Below are positions 1 through 9,326 of a stretch of DNA of 64,000 bases, piece after piece (position 1 is the first letter of the stretch; every line of letters begins with the position of its first letter). The notes beneath the pieces are model-generated. The model saw only the letters and a program-made list of their open reading frames with translations, had not been told where the DNA came from and did no database searches. The DNA is taken from the NCBI GenBank assembly GCA_965219635.1, contig OZ244783.1, forward strand, positions 2,666,001 through 2,730,000, given 5' to 3'. Both the position numbers and the translations under genes were made by a program. Origin of the DNA: JAPOXR01 sp965219635 (GTDB lineage Bacteria; Pseudomonadota; Alphaproteobacteria; Rhodobacterales; Rhodobacteraceae).

Positions 1-392
1 CGAAGCACAAGGCAGGCCGGGCCCATGTCGTCAATTACCGCCATGTCATCAGTTCCCTGAAAACCAAACCCGGCGCCTTGCTGCGCCTGGTCTACCGGGA
101 CGAGATCTTTCCCAGAGACGCCTATCGGCTCTGCTTTGAAAGAGCCCAGGAGCAGTGCGACGACCGCCGGGCCTGCCGCCTGGCCGTGGAGTTGCTGGCG
201 CTGGCGCATGAAGAAAACTGCGAGGCCGCACTCGCCGCCGAGATCGAACGCCATCTCGATGCCGGCAGCCTGCCGGATATAACCGCTCTGCGGGCCCGCT
301 TCACCAGGCGCAGCCGGAGCTTTCCCGAAGTCAACGTCATGTCCGGAAAGCTCGCCGGTTATGGCAATCTGCTGACAGGAGGCCCCTCATGA
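1..392 (+). CDS. istA: IS21-family transposase IstA, C-terminal part (5' end outside window)
   Basis: The open frame runs from the window edge to the TGA at 392, about 130 residues. It is the C-terminal tail of the DDE transposase, after the catalytic core, with the helical segment and the closing SFPEVNV motif typical of IS21 IstA tails. No catalytic residues are visible because the core lies upstream of the window. The stop codon overlaps the istB start by four bases, the normal translational coupling of istAB. IstA cuts and joins the element ends and needs IstB for target choice. A TTG at 78 is internal and is not a real start. Confidence 0.85.
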   Translation, partial: KHKAGRAHVVNYRHVISSLKTKPGALLRLVYRDEIFPRDAYRLCFERAQEQCDDRRACRLAVELLALAHEENCEAALAAEIERHLDAGSLPDITALRARFTRRSRSFPEVNVMSGKLAGYGNLLTGGPS

Positions 393-1234
393 CCAGAAAA
401 CCGGAAAACAGCGTCGACATCGTCAAGCTCGAACTGATGCTCTCCGAACTGAGGCTGCCCAGCATGAAAGCCCTGTTTGCCCCGCTGGCCAGCCGCGCCG
501 ACCGCGAAGGCTGGCCGGCAGCCCGTTTCCTCTCGGCGCTCGCCGAACACGAACTCGAGGACCGGGCCAGAAGACGCATCCAGCGGCACATGCAGGAAGC
601 CAGGTTGCTGGCCGGCAAATCGCTGGCAAACTTCGACTTCAAGGCCGTGCCGACGATCTCAAAGGCCCAGGTCATGGCGCTCGCCGCTGGCGATGCCTGG
701 CTCACTCAAGGCGCCTGCTGCCTGATCTTCGGACCACCGGGAGCTGGAAAGTCGCATCTCGCTTCGGCAATCGGACAGGCCCTGGTCGAAAGCGGATACC
801 GGGTGCTGATGACCAGAACAACCGATCTCGTCCAGCGCCTGCAAACCGCACGGCGGGAGCTTGCTCTTGAAAACATGCTGGCAAAGCTCGACCGCTACCA
901 TCTGCTCATCCTCGACGACTTCGCCTATGTCAAAAAGGACCAGGCCGAAACCAGCGCCCTCTTCGAGTTGATCTCTGTCCGATACGAACGACGCTCGCTG
1001 ATGATCACCGCAAACCAGCCCTTTGGACAGTGGACCGAAATCTTCCCCGACGAAACAACCGCCGTGGCAGCGGTCGACCGGCTGGTGCACCGCGCAACAA
1101 TCCTCGAAATGAATGTCGAAAGCTACCGGCGGCGGCAGGCGCTCGCCGTCAAGAGCGGAAAGGGGGCCGGGCGGCGCACAACAAAACCGCCGCAAGCAAA
1201 GGCCGCACGGCCGGGTGGTAGGCCGGACCAATGA
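389..1234 (+). CDS. istB: IS21-family helper ATPase IstB
   Basis: This is a 281-residue AAA+ ATPase that assembles on target DNA and stimulates IstA. Walker A (GPPGAGKSHLA) lies near residue 115, Walker B (LLILDDF) near 173, and a sensor-type TANQPF motif near 210. The N-terminal helical domain begins with a conserved LRLPSMK segment. The start ATG overlaps the istA stop as ATGA. Length and motif order match intact IstB, so this gene at least is not decayed. The C-terminal tail is rich in Lys and Arg. Confidence is high because the family is very recognisable and its partner is adjacent. Confidence 0.95.
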   Translation: MTRKPENSVDIVKLELMLSELRLPSMKALFAPLASRADREGWPAARFLSALAEHELEDRARRRIQRHMQEARLLAGKSLANFDFKAVPTISKAQVMALAAGDAWLTQGACCLIFGPPGAGKSHLASAIGQALVESGYRVLMTRTTDLVQRLQTARRELALENMLAKLDRYHLLILDDFAYVKKDQAETSALFELISVRYERRSLMITANQPFGQWTEIFPDETTAVAAVDRLVHRATILEMNVESYRRRQALAVKSGKGAGRRTTKPPQAKAARPGGRPDQ

Positions 1235-1586
1235 GTGCCAGCCCCGCACCTCGCTGATCATGACGATCCGGTGACAACGAACTTGCGGACCCGGACGAAC
1301 CCTGACTGGTGACCGGGTCCGCAACACCCATCTTGATCCCGTTACAGGAATAAACCAACAGTTGGTTCCAGGACCGGCTTCTCCGGTCGACTCGAGCCAG
1401 TGGCAAACTCAAGAAACAGCGAATTCTCCAGGCTATCGCTCAAGGGTCTCATCAACAGGATGACAAAACCCCCGGAAAACGGCGGGGCAAATCCACAACA
1501 GCCGGCCGCCTGTTCTTAGGCCGAAAAACTACCTCTTGAACTCCGAAAACAAACAAAGCATCATGCTTCCTGCCGTGGCGTCAAAT

Positions 1587-1626
1587 TGTCATCCTGATTG
1601 TCGCCTCTGTCATGCTGATTGTCGCC
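1587..1626 (+). repeat. Right terminal repeats of the IS21 element
   Basis: Two 19-bp copies lie 21 bp apart: TGTCATCCTGATTGTCGCC at 1587-1605 and TGTCATGCTGATTGTCGCC at 1608-1626, differing at one base. IS21 ends typically carry several such direct repeats, which are IstA binding sites. The second copy ends within a few bases of the point where the interrupted DUF2971 gene begins, which fixes the element border. The 1235-1586 stretch between istB and these repeats holds no recognisable gene. Confidence 0.7.
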
Positions 1627-1629
1627 CTA

Positions 1630-1848
1630 TATACACCCAATATTTGTTAGCCAGACCTCGCGATTTTGTATTATGCTTGCAGCGGCATGAGCACTGGTAT
1701 AGTGAACGAATCTCTTGTTCTCTCTCACGACTCTTGAGTGTTGATCTAGGCGATGGGGAGAAAAGGCCCGCATTATTTGATACACATTCGAATCCATGCG
1801 TTCCATCATCGGATCTTGTGTCATTATATTATCCAATACTTTTTCCAT
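1630..1848 (-). pseudogene. DUF2971-family protein, 5' fragment cut by the IS21 insertion
   Basis: About 72 residues are readable on the minus strand. The last part (FVHYTSAHAAASIIQNREVW) is the conserved start of DUF2971 proteins, which usually continue with a short N-D or S-D stretch and more than 200 further residues. Here the frame hits TAG directly after the T-N-I-G-C-I segment, where the IS21 end begins. The rest of the gene must lie beyond the left end of the element, outside the window, or be lost. The real start may be the internal Met at MDSNVYQIM. DUF2971 genes are common in defence islands but their function is unsettled. Confidence 0.6.
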
Positions 1849-2361
1849 TGTTAATCTGACTGATACTCAGGAGCAAATGGACTTGACCAGTTGCTTCAGA
1901 GAGTCAAGGGTTGTTGAGGTTGAACCTGCGGGTGATAAGGTGGTTAATGTTTGCGGACCACATCAAGGGGATATGTAACACGGGGAAGAAATTGTTCTGG
2001 AATGGAAATGGTGGTGCTTGGCTTCTTTTCCATATAATAACCCATTACAGAGAGGAATAGTTGAGTGCGACTAGTTGGGCTCGTGCTCATCTTCTTTGTC
2101 GTTTCTTACCTTCCAGCCATAACCGATCACCCCATAGGCCCGATACAGCTTTCTACAGCCGTTGCAATCGGTGGTGATGAGAACGATCTATTGGCAATCA
2201 AGTAACGCTAGCATCTGACCGGAGTCGTTCTATTGTTGGCATTCTTGGGTATTTCACAAACCCTTCAACCAATCCTTCATACTGCCAAGTGCCAGATATG
2301 GTCTGCTGAAACTCCGCAAAGTGCCGGTAAGGCCAACGACTGGTCGGTGTCAATTTTGGCG
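1849..2361. other. Intergenic stretch without a supported gene
   Basis: This A/T-rich 510 bp lies between the broken DUF2971 gene and the 3' end of the DUF499 gene. Short open frames on the plus strand resemble no known protein and lack a ribosome binding site. It should contain the promoter of the DUF2971 gene (minus strand) and the end of the defence transcript. I saw no convincing terminator hairpin. Confidence 0.5.
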
Positions 2362-5300
2362 TCAGGGAGGTTCGAAGCTATGATGCTTAAAGTTCAGAAC
2401 TTGGCAATTCTCACTGATCACACGACGATCATCTTCTGTAAGGCCTTCAGGAATTTCCGCATCAATCTCGACCGTCACTACGACCCTTCCACCGCGATGT
2501 ATCGTCAGGTGTTGCAGTACTTCTTCGGCAATTCGTCCCATATCGCGGCCTGCCCGATCAGCGTCTAATTGGACTGTGCCATGAAAACGCATTGGCTGCA
2601 CGGCAATTGGCGATTGTGGTTCAGTCTTGTTATCTTTTGGTGACGTAACTGGTGGCTGGGCGGGATCTTGTGGATTCGATGGTTCGATTTGTATTGCAGC
2701 ATCAAGCTGAGCTTGAGCGCTATCAGTTTTGACTAGTAGGCTTGCTGAGTCGACATTGATAGTGGCGAAGGTGCCTAGGACAAGCCCTTCGTAGTTTCCA
2801 TCCTGAGTTACGTTTGTGGCGTAGCCGAAACACTCACCGCCCAAGACTCCTTCACGTATCGTTTCCTCGAATACCTTTCGATCACGAAGTCGTGGTAGAT
2901 AACAGTACGCCGTAAGTGCATCCCAAACTTGCTTTACCGGCACGTGATCCTGGTTCTTCCAGAACCATCGGTCCAGTTCTCTCCTCAGCAAGACAGGCGA
3001 CCAGCGGGAAATGAGTTGATCACTAGCTACAAATCGCTGAACTGCCTCCGCCAAAATAGAGTCATCGCTTCCGGTTGACCGTGAAATCTCCCATTTCAAG
3101 TTTCCGACATTGGCATCGGTTACAGCCTGGACGGGCGCAAACATCCAGCGCCATGCTTCACTGAACTGGATGTCAACATCTCTACCGCTAGTCTTTACCC
3201 CGTCGGTGGCTTCACGGCGCTGGTGTGCATCAAGGTTTAGCGCGTCTTGGTCATCAACCACAGACTGCCAAGCAAGATACAGTCGCACAGCATGCTCTAA
3301 CCTCTCAATTGCTTCGCTGTCAGTTGCAAGAAAGACAAGCATATTGCGATATTGGCGCGGCCGAGCACCTCGACTGGCAAGTATTTCATTGGCGGTCGCC
3401 AAAGCAGAGCACTGTTCGTCACCATGCTTGTATGTTTCTGAAGGTCTCAGAACAATCAGCCTTGCTTCCTGTTCATCTGATACATCGCCGGTCGACTTTG
3501 GGCAGACATGCACACCAGCAATATCGTCCTGTTTCTTTCGCGCAGCCGTTCGCAAACGCCCCTCAATCTCGGCCTCAACCAGATCAGGCTCCAATTGGCT
3601 TGTCCGATCCAGGACAGTCCGGCGCAAATTGGGCCTCGTGTCGTACCAGTAGCGCCGATCCTTCTTATACAGATAGGTGAGCCGGTCAGAAAGTTGCGTC
3701 AAGGCGTCGTTGAACACGGACACAGGTTCGCCAGGTTGGACTGTTGCCAGACGCACTCTTACATCCTCAATGCCCCGCACCTGCTGCTGCACCACATGGG
3801 GTGCGCTACGGAGGAAAACTGCGCGCGCAACCCTCCTCGCTGCCATGAACTGGCCAAACCGCGGATTTGCCCGGTCCAATTGAAGAGGCCCAGAATTCTG
3901 GCCATCAACATCACTCTCAATTACAGGTGTCCACCCTTCAGGCAAATAGCGGATCAATTCTTCGCGCACACTTGCATCATCTAGACCGAGTGAACCTGGC
4001 ATGATCAACAATCCCGCATCATTGCGAAACCAAAGATCGTGAATAACCGCCGCCATCAACCGCAATACGCCACGAGTGCGCTGGAAGCGTTCCAATGACG
4101 ACCAGTCTGCAAAGAGGCGATCAAACACCTCTGGATGAATCGGGTAGCAGGCCTTCAGACGATCCAAATACCGGCCTTCCTGGCAGTCACTTGGAAAATC
4201 GCCCCTGCCGTCACGGTAGAGTCGGCTGAATGCTCCGCAAACATCGTTGCGTGCCGGCTCATCGTCGGGAGGAAGGAACAACCGACGACGAACTACTTCA
4301 AATCCCTCTTCTGAACCGACTGGCTTCCAGATTGCCTCCATGCGACCGAAAGTGTGCTCAATGCGTGCCAGGGTCTCCTGTCCAGCCGGTCCGCCAATCT
4401 CGATATCGGACTCGGGAATCGTAGCAACCAAGACACTGTTCTTGCTGGAGCGAACTGCCTCGGTAAGTTCCTGGATGAAGCTCTGTACGGCATCGAAACT
4501 ACCAGCAGGGAGACCGGAAACACCACGTATCTTGCGCGCATAGGCTACGAGTTCATCAATCAGGATAAGGCAAGGTCCACATTCATCCAACAGCGCCCGT
4601 AGCGCCTCCGAGCCTGGCGGAACGCCCTTGCGGTCAGAATTCCGTATGTGGTTGTAGAGCTTGCGGTTACCAGCTTGTTCAGCAAGTTGGGCACCGATCT
4701 CTCCCCATAACGTACGAATCGTAATGCCCTGAAGGTTGGGTGGCCGCCGCTCCTTCGAAGGGTTTAGAGCTGTACCGACAACGACAGCAACGCATGCTTT
4801 GGGAATACGCTCAAGTCCCGCGTCGCGAAGCAATTCAACTAAAGCTGATTGCTTTTCAATTGGGGCTCGACCACTCAGCAGGTGGTACAGGGCCAGCAAT
4901 GAGTGCGTCTTGCCGCCACCAAATGATGTCTTTAGTTGGATGATCGGCTCGCCGCCAATTCCACCAAGTCGTCTCAAGACCTGAAGCAAGAGCCCACGAA
5001 TTCCCACTGTCATATAGGTCCTGGCAAAAAACTCGATTGGATCTTGGTACTCAACCTCAGCCGTGCCGCGTGCAACTTGGGAGAGGTCGGCGGCGAATTC
5101 GGCTTGCCGGTAGCGACCAGCAGCTACATCGGGGTGTGGCTTTATCACATCTCGCCAAGCCTTTAGGCCTTTGAGCGGCACTGAGGCCAAAACTCCAACA
5201 AATTGATCCTCCCCAGATGAGCTTGGGGTTTCATTATCTGATTGAGACTCCTTGCTTCCGGGCACCGATGTAGATGGCCCATCCGTTCCGTATCGTACCT

Positions 5301-5736
5301 GTCGGGCAAGTTTGCGCAACTGTTCCGTTGCACTTGAGTCCATATGTTCAGTTATTCTGGTCATCGTGTCGAGCGCCCGCCAAGCGTCCTCGTCAGCCAC
5401 GTCAAGGAGTCCCTTGTGTGCCCACTTGTTTCGAGTAACTGAAAGTTCCTTTATCCATGTTCGATACTCGCGATCGAGCTTGCGCCGAAAAAGATCATTC
5501 CACTGAACATCCATAAGGATCAAGCAGCGGGCAACGTCTAGTGTGGTAATGAGTTCAGTGTCCTCACCGCAAATGGGCAAATTGCGTCTCTGGTGTTCAT
5601 GTAGAATTCCGAGCACTCCTCGTTCCCACCATTCGTCACCAAATCGGGCCCTTAGTTCCTCCGAGATATAGGGAGCAAGTACCCGGGTTAGGATATCGAA
5701 ACCCACTGTGACGCGTTGATGATTGGTTGTCGTCAT
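2362..5736 (-). CDS. Swt1-type HEPN plus DUF499 P-loop ATPase (defence operon)
   Basis: The protein has 1124 residues. Residues about 5-150 form an Swt1-type HEPN domain with the motif RNKWAH at 102-107, fitting the R-x4-H signature of HEPN RNases. A low-complexity linker (about 150-178) leads to a DUF499 ATPase with a Walker A-like SFGGGKTH at 271-278 and Walker B LILIDE at 390-395. A second linker rich in Pro, Lys and Gln near residue 1040 precedes a C-terminal domain. The frame is open 39 codons further upstream, but the ATG at 5736 overlaps the methylase stop as ATGA and gives the family N-terminus, so it is preferred. DUF499 proteins accompany DUF1156 methylases and large helicases in defence islands; the biochemical role is inferred. 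Confidence 0.88.
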   Translation of the reverse strand: MTTTNHQRVTVGFDILTRVLAPYISEELRARFGDEWWERGVLGILHEHQRRNLPICGEDTELITTLDVARCLILMDVQWNDLFRRKLDREYRTWIKELSVTRNKWAHKGLLDVADEDAWRALDTMTRITEHMDSSATEQLRKLARQVRYGTDGPSTSVPGSKESQSDNETPSSSGEDQFVGVLASVPLKGLKAWRDVIKPHPDVAAGRYRQAEFAADLSQVARGTAEVEYQDPIEFFARTYMTVGIRGLLLQVLRRLGGIGGEPIIQLKTSFGGGKTHSLLALYHLLSGRAPIEKQSALVELLRDAGLERIPKACVAVVVGTALNPSKERRPPNLQGITIRTLWGEIGAQLAEQAGNRKLYNHIRNSDRKGVPPGSEALRALLDECGPCLILIDELVAYARKIRGVSGLPAGSFDAVQSFIQELTEAVRSSKNSVLVATIPESDIEIGGPAGQETLARIEHTFGRMEAIWKPVGSEEGFEVVRRRLFLPPDDEPARNDVCGAFSRLYRDGRGDFPSDCQEGRYLDRLKACYPIHPEVFDRLFADWSSLERFQRTRGVLRLMAAVIHDLWFRNDAGLLIMPGSLGLDDASVREELIRYLPEGWTPVIESDVDGQNSGPLQLDRANPRFGQFMAARRVARAVFLRSAPHVVQQQVRGIEDVRVRLATVQPGEPVSVFNDALTQLSDRLTYLYKKDRRYWYDTRPNLRRTVLDRTSQLEPDLVEAEIEGRLRTAARKKQDDIAGVHVCPKSTGDVSDEQEARLIVLRPSETYKHGDEQCSALATANEILASRGARPRQYRNMLVFLATDSEAIERLEHAVRLYLAWQSVVDDQDALNLDAHQRREATDGVKTSGRDVDIQFSEAWRWMFAPVQAVTDANVGNLKWEISRSTGSDDSILAEAVQRFVASDQLISRWSPVLLRRELDRWFWKNQDHVPVKQVWDALTAYCYLPRLRDRKVFEETIREGVLGGECFGYATNVTQDGNYEGLVLGTFATINVDSASLLVKTDSAQAQLDAAIQIEPSNPQDPAQPPVTSPKDNKTEPQSPIAVQPMRFHGTVQLDADRAGRDMGRIAEEVLQHLTIHRGGRVVVTVEIDAEIPEGLTEDDRRVISENCQVLNFKHHSFEPP

Positions 5737-8660
5737 GTTGCAACGGGCCCCAGCATCTGATCCTCGCCATCCAGAACAATGCTGGCAATTTCGGCTTGAA
5801 TTGGCTGCCAAGAAGTAACTAGGACGTTGAATGCAAGCGCATCCTCGCTCCACCCCTTCCGTTCAGAAATCGTATATAGCCGATATGCAAGCGAGCGAGC
5901 GGTTTCAGCGCGTGACGGTCCAATTCTCTGAGCGAGCCTTGCTGCGCCCTTTACTCCGCCACCGTGCTGTGCCATCATTGCACGCACCATTTGCATAACG
6001 CTTTCCCAGTCAGTTAATCTGCAATCGGTAACCGACTCCCAACTCAGGTCGAGTTCATCCCAATGTCTCAGACGTGCTTTTCCGGAATTGCTCATGATAA
6101 CCCCAGCCTGCTCCAAACCCAAAAAGGAAGTATTCTTTGCCAAGCATAGCACCTCAGCCTCACCATAAGGACGTTCTGCAAATCCGTGTTGCTCGAACCA
6201 TGCTGTGCAAAATCGGGTGTTTTTGTCGAGATCGACCTCTGTCTCAGCAAGCGTCTTGTCAAGCACTCGATTGATATCGATCAGTGCCTGCCGCACCGTC
6301 ATCAGTGATCCATCTGCCTCCACAACCTCAGAATAACGCGAGTAAACTGCCATACCGGGCCCGATCGCAGATTGTACGAGGTCAACAGGGGCAATATTCT
6401 CACGCTGAAGTTGTCGGATTGCTTCCGGGAGTTCACGACCCAAGGCAGTCATAAAGTCACGCTTGGAAGCAATAGGTGCATCCGCGGAACGTGCCCGGCA
6501 GGCAAGCACGATGGAAGAGGTAAGTGCGTTGGTTCCCTTCGCCAACAGTCTATTTCCTAGCTCGCTGCGGACCGGGAAAGTGCCGGTAATCGTAAAACCA
6601 CTCTTTATGAGTCCAGAAAGTAGTGTTTCCCATCCTGTTGATGCCGTCGACTCGATACCATTACTGGAACTCGTCTCTGCCTGTTTGTATGCGTAGAACA
6701 TAGTCATGGGATATTCAGCAGCATGGGACGTACGAATAATCTTGGTTGCTTGGCCAAGTCCATTCTCGAAGAACCGTCGCGCTTCATTCTTGTTGCCACC
6801 AAAGCGATAGGGGGCTGCGACCAGTTCCTCAGCCTTCGGCGTGAGAAGTGTCTTAAGGAGATTACCATGTAAGGAACCCATGCACTTGCGCAACCAAAGG
6901 TAGAAATAGTCAGAAAGATCTGCATAGCAAATGTTGTCGTAGTAGGGTGGGTCTGTGGAGACGACGATTGTACCCGAGACGGCCGTGGCACGGGAGGCTG
7001 CGTCCCGCTGAACAACTGAGGCCGTGGACACGACAGAGACGGGGAGCCCAGCAACTACTTTCGATATCCAGTCGACACATGCGTTCCAGTTTCCAGTAGA
7101 GTTAGAAAACGGATTCGACTCAGCGTAATCCCAAACCATGGGAATGGCTTGGCGACCGAAGGTATTTCTGATTTTTTCGTAACCGGAATCCCATCCACTA
7201 AGCGAGGAACTCCTATCTGAGAACCGCGCGAGCCCCAACCCCAAATACGTTGCTACTGCGTCGGCATAGGCCTCTGCACCGCTGCCGCCGTTCGAAAGTT
7301 GGCCAGCACTCGGATCCATACCGGCTGCTATTGCGTCTGCAAGTATCCTTGTTCGTATCTCGCCCACCAGATCTGAAAACACACTTAGCGCTACTAGCTG
7401 CCGATCAGTAAACAAGTCGCCCCAGGAAAAAAAGCCGTATCCGCGGCCGCTTACCAAATTAGGAGTTTCTCGGTTCATCTCTTGTTCCGGTCGCCAGGCG
7501 GGCACAGCCGACCGTGCAAGTTCTTCCATCTTCTGGCTCGCGTTCAGATAAACGCGGGATCGTTCTCCCTCTGCAACAACGGCAATCAATCTCTCACTCA
7601 TTCGACCTGCCATGCTCTCGGCTCTAATGTGCTCGCTCGGAATTGGTGTATTTGAGAGCAGGCATGTGAAACTTGCGCCCCGCCCTGCCTTTGTCCCAAA
7701 TCTTGCCTTTTTGATTTCTTCCGATGTAACGCCCTTGATCTTAACTTCAAATCGATATCCATCTCTCTCAGTTACGGGCACTACGATGACCTCACGACCC
7801 TTCTTCGATGATATTACAAACGAACTCACTAGAGGTACGTGCGCACCCCCTGCTGCGGGATTGGGGCTTGAAACTGTACGTGCCCAAAGCCACGCGACTA
7901 CTGTTAGATCTTTCCCTTCATATTGTACGAGATCCTTGCGCTTTCGTGCCATGCCCTTCGTGACTCTTGCTTTCGGATAGAAGAACCCAATACGTCGCTC
8001 TGCCTCGTTGCGCATCCATTTGCCATAAAGGCGAACATCCTTGGCCAATCCAGCTGACCCTGAACCTCCAACGCCTACAAATTGTGCACGTGCTTCCGGA
8101 TGAACAGACGGCTGACCGGCAAACCGCGGTGGAATCTCGATCAGTGCCTTGGTGATAAGTACCGCTACCGGGTTCAAGTCTGAACCGTGGACGCGCAATC
8201 CGAGGCGCTGAGCTTCCAGTGGAATTGAACCGCCACCACAAAATGGATCAACCACAGGCGGAACCTTTGTTGCAAGAAATCTATTGATAGCATCTTCCTC
8301 TTCCGGTGGCTCTTCTCCGAGGATGCGTGCTACCGAGCGAGCGATTTCACGCCTTGCTTCGTTGATGACCGACACCTCATTTGAGTTTTCCCAAACTACC
8401 AGTCGCTCGATGATCCTGAACAACCTCTGGCGTTCGGTCTCTTGTTCTACCTCCGTGGGAAACTCCTCAGGCACCGACGAAGGATCATCAACCAACTGTG
8501 CAAACAACACCGCCCGGCAGGCTGCAAGCGGGCGCCGTGCCCACCAAAGATGCAGGGTCGAAGGGTGCCCGTGTCGGATTGACTTCTCCCGAGCCGAGGC
8601 AGCATTGATAGCCTCTAGAGGCAAAGCCACCTCAATGAGTTTCTTGCGTGGCTGTGTCAT
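5733..8660 (-). CDS. DUF1156-containing adenine-specific DNA methyltransferase
   Basis: The protein has 975 residues. The first 60 match DUF1156 very closely (HPSTLHLWWARRPL at 32-45). AdoMet motif I is VVDPFCGGGSIP at 136-147 and catalytic motif IV is DPPYYD at 570-575. About 420 residues separate the two, as in the large COG1743 group, where the insert is thought to hold DNA-recognition elements. The expected activity is N6-adenine methylation of host DNA, marking self for the partner helicase/ATPase. The start ATG overlaps the PIN toxin stop (8657-8660) and its stop overlaps the DUF499 start, so translation is coupled on both sides. No restriction endonuclease domain is visible in the protein. 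Confidence 0.92.
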   Translation of the reverse strand: MTQPRKKLIEVALPLEAINAASAREKSIRHGHPSTLHLWWARRPLAACRAVLFAQLVDDPSSVPEEFPTEVEQETERQRLFRIIERLVVWENSNEVSVINEARREIARSVARILGEEPPEEEDAINRFLATKVPPVVDPFCGGGSIPLEAQRLGLRVHGSDLNPVAVLITKALIEIPPRFAGQPSVHPEARAQFVGVGGSGSAGLAKDVRLYGKWMRNEAERRIGFFYPKARVTKGMARKRKDLVQYEGKDLTVVAWLWARTVSSPNPAAGGAHVPLVSSFVISSKKGREVIVVPVTERDGYRFEVKIKGVTSEEIKKARFGTKAGRGASFTCLLSNTPIPSEHIRAESMAGRMSERLIAVVAEGERSRVYLNASQKMEELARSAVPAWRPEQEMNRETPNLVSGRGYGFFSWGDLFTDRQLVALSVFSDLVGEIRTRILADAIAAGMDPSAGQLSNGGSGAEAYADAVATYLGLGLARFSDRSSSLSGWDSGYEKIRNTFGRQAIPMVWDYAESNPFSNSTGNWNACVDWISKVVAGLPVSVVSTASVVQRDAASRATAVSGTIVVSTDPPYYDNICYADLSDYFYLWLRKCMGSLHGNLLKTLLTPKAEELVAAPYRFGGNKNEARRFFENGLGQATKIIRTSHAAEYPMTMFYAYKQAETSSSNGIESTASTGWETLLSGLIKSGFTITGTFPVRSELGNRLLAKGTNALTSSIVLACRARSADAPIASKRDFMTALGRELPEAIRQLQRENIAPVDLVQSAIGPGMAVYSRYSEVVEADGSLMTVRQALIDINRVLDKTLAETEVDLDKNTRFCTAWFEQHGFAERPYGEAEVLCLAKNTSFLGLEQAGVIMSNSGKARLRHWDELDLSWESVTDCRLTDWESVMQMVRAMMAQHGGGVKGAARLAQRIGPSRAETARSLAYRLYTISERKGWSEDALAFNVLVTSWQPIQAEIASIVLDGEDQMLGPVAT

Positions 8661-9043
8661 GCTGGAATCGCCAGCGGTACAAGCTTCGAACCCCTGATGA
8701 TGTGGTCACGAGTGACCAGCGGAATGCCATGAAAGGTGCTTGTAGCAGCGATCAGTTCATCTGCCGGGTCACCTCGAAAGTCGAGGCAGGTAGATGTCTT
8801 TGCCACGTCTAGGTCGATAGGCCAGACATGCAGCGGTGCCAACGCCTGCTTCACTTCGCGATCATCGAAATCCAAGGCCACTCGTCCAAGCTGGACGAGT
8901 TTGGCGAGATCCCAAAGAACAATCGCTGAAATCGACCACCGGCCACCAGACAGTATCGAATCTTCAGCTGGCCTGAGACCGCCGCTGATAGCAAAGATCA
9001 GGATGTGTGTGTCAAGAATCAGCACACGCGTTCCATGCGACAC
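8657..9043 (-). CDS. PIN-domain toxin of a type II toxin-antitoxin pair
   Basis: This 128-residue PIN ribonuclease is of the kind paired with Phd/YefM antitoxins. Acidic positions are visible as D11 (VLILDTH), D92/D95 (GDPADELIAA) and D113 (LVTRD). The usual Glu in the SxxSLWEI motif is Asp here (IVLWDLAKL, D45). Translation probably starts at GTG 9043, which overlaps the antitoxin by 32 bp; an in-frame GTG six codons later is an alternative. The gene ends in ATGA overlap with the methylase start. It should cleave RNA when released from its antitoxin. Its position inside the methylase/helicase operon is unusual. Confidence 0.88.
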   Translation of the reverse strand: MSHGTRVLILDTHILIFAISGGLRPAEDSILSGGRWSISAIVLWDLAKLVQLGRVALDFDDREVKQALAPLHVWPIDLDVAKTSTCLDFRGDPADELIAATSTFHGIPLVTRDHIIRGSKLVPLAIPA

Positions 9044-9236
9044 CAGTGGTTAGAATGTCGCCTCGAACTTCTACTTTGTGGCTCAGGCAACCGATCAACT
9101 CGCCATGTTCACTTTCGAAACGGACCACGCGCGCGACCGGCTTACCGCGCTTTGTAACAACGAGGCCTTCATTGTCTAGTTCATCAAGCAGTGACAAGCA
9201 CTGCTCCTTGAATTTGGCTGCTCCGATCGTCTTCAT
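9012..9236 (-). CDS. Phd/YefM-family antitoxin
   Basis: The protein has 74 residues. The N-terminus (MKTIGAAKFKEQCLSLLDEL, VVTKRGKPVARVV) is the DNA-binding Phd/YefM fold. The C-terminal tail (about 50-74) is the part expected to bind and neutralise the PIN toxin encoded directly downstream. The genes overlap by 32 bp and the antitoxin comes first, the usual order. It lies 90 bp downstream of the helicase stop, so it may have its own promoter, autoregulated by the complex, as well as being read from the helicase promoter. Confidence 0.88.
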   Translation of the reverse strand: MKTIGAAKFKEQCLSLLDELDNEGLVVTKRGKPVARVVRFESEHGELIGCLSHKVEVRGDILTTGVAWNACADS

Positions 9237-9326
9237 CGGTAGTTTCCTGCCTTTGTAACCACATTTTATGTCTAGACGTAGTTGCTGTCCAGTTCTTGCC
9301 AGTGGATCCCGGAATCATGGCTGCGA

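Larger units (their letters stand above)
1..1630 (+). mobile_element. IS21-family insertion sequence, right part (left end outside window)
   Basis: The window opens inside an IS21-type element: the 3' end of istA, all of istB with the usual ATGA overlap, about 350 bp of non-coding DNA, and a right end with tandem terminal repeats. The outer border is placed near 1626-1632 because a DUF2971-like reading frame coming from the other side (minus strand) stops matching its family exactly there. The left end and any target duplication lie before base 1, so element length and target-site size cannot be read. Family assignment is firm from the two genes; the exact terminal base is inferred. Confidence 0.85.

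Noticed and set aside
1235..1586. Possible passenger gene between istB and the IS21 right end
   Set aside because: No frame shows a start with ribosome binding site or family similarity.
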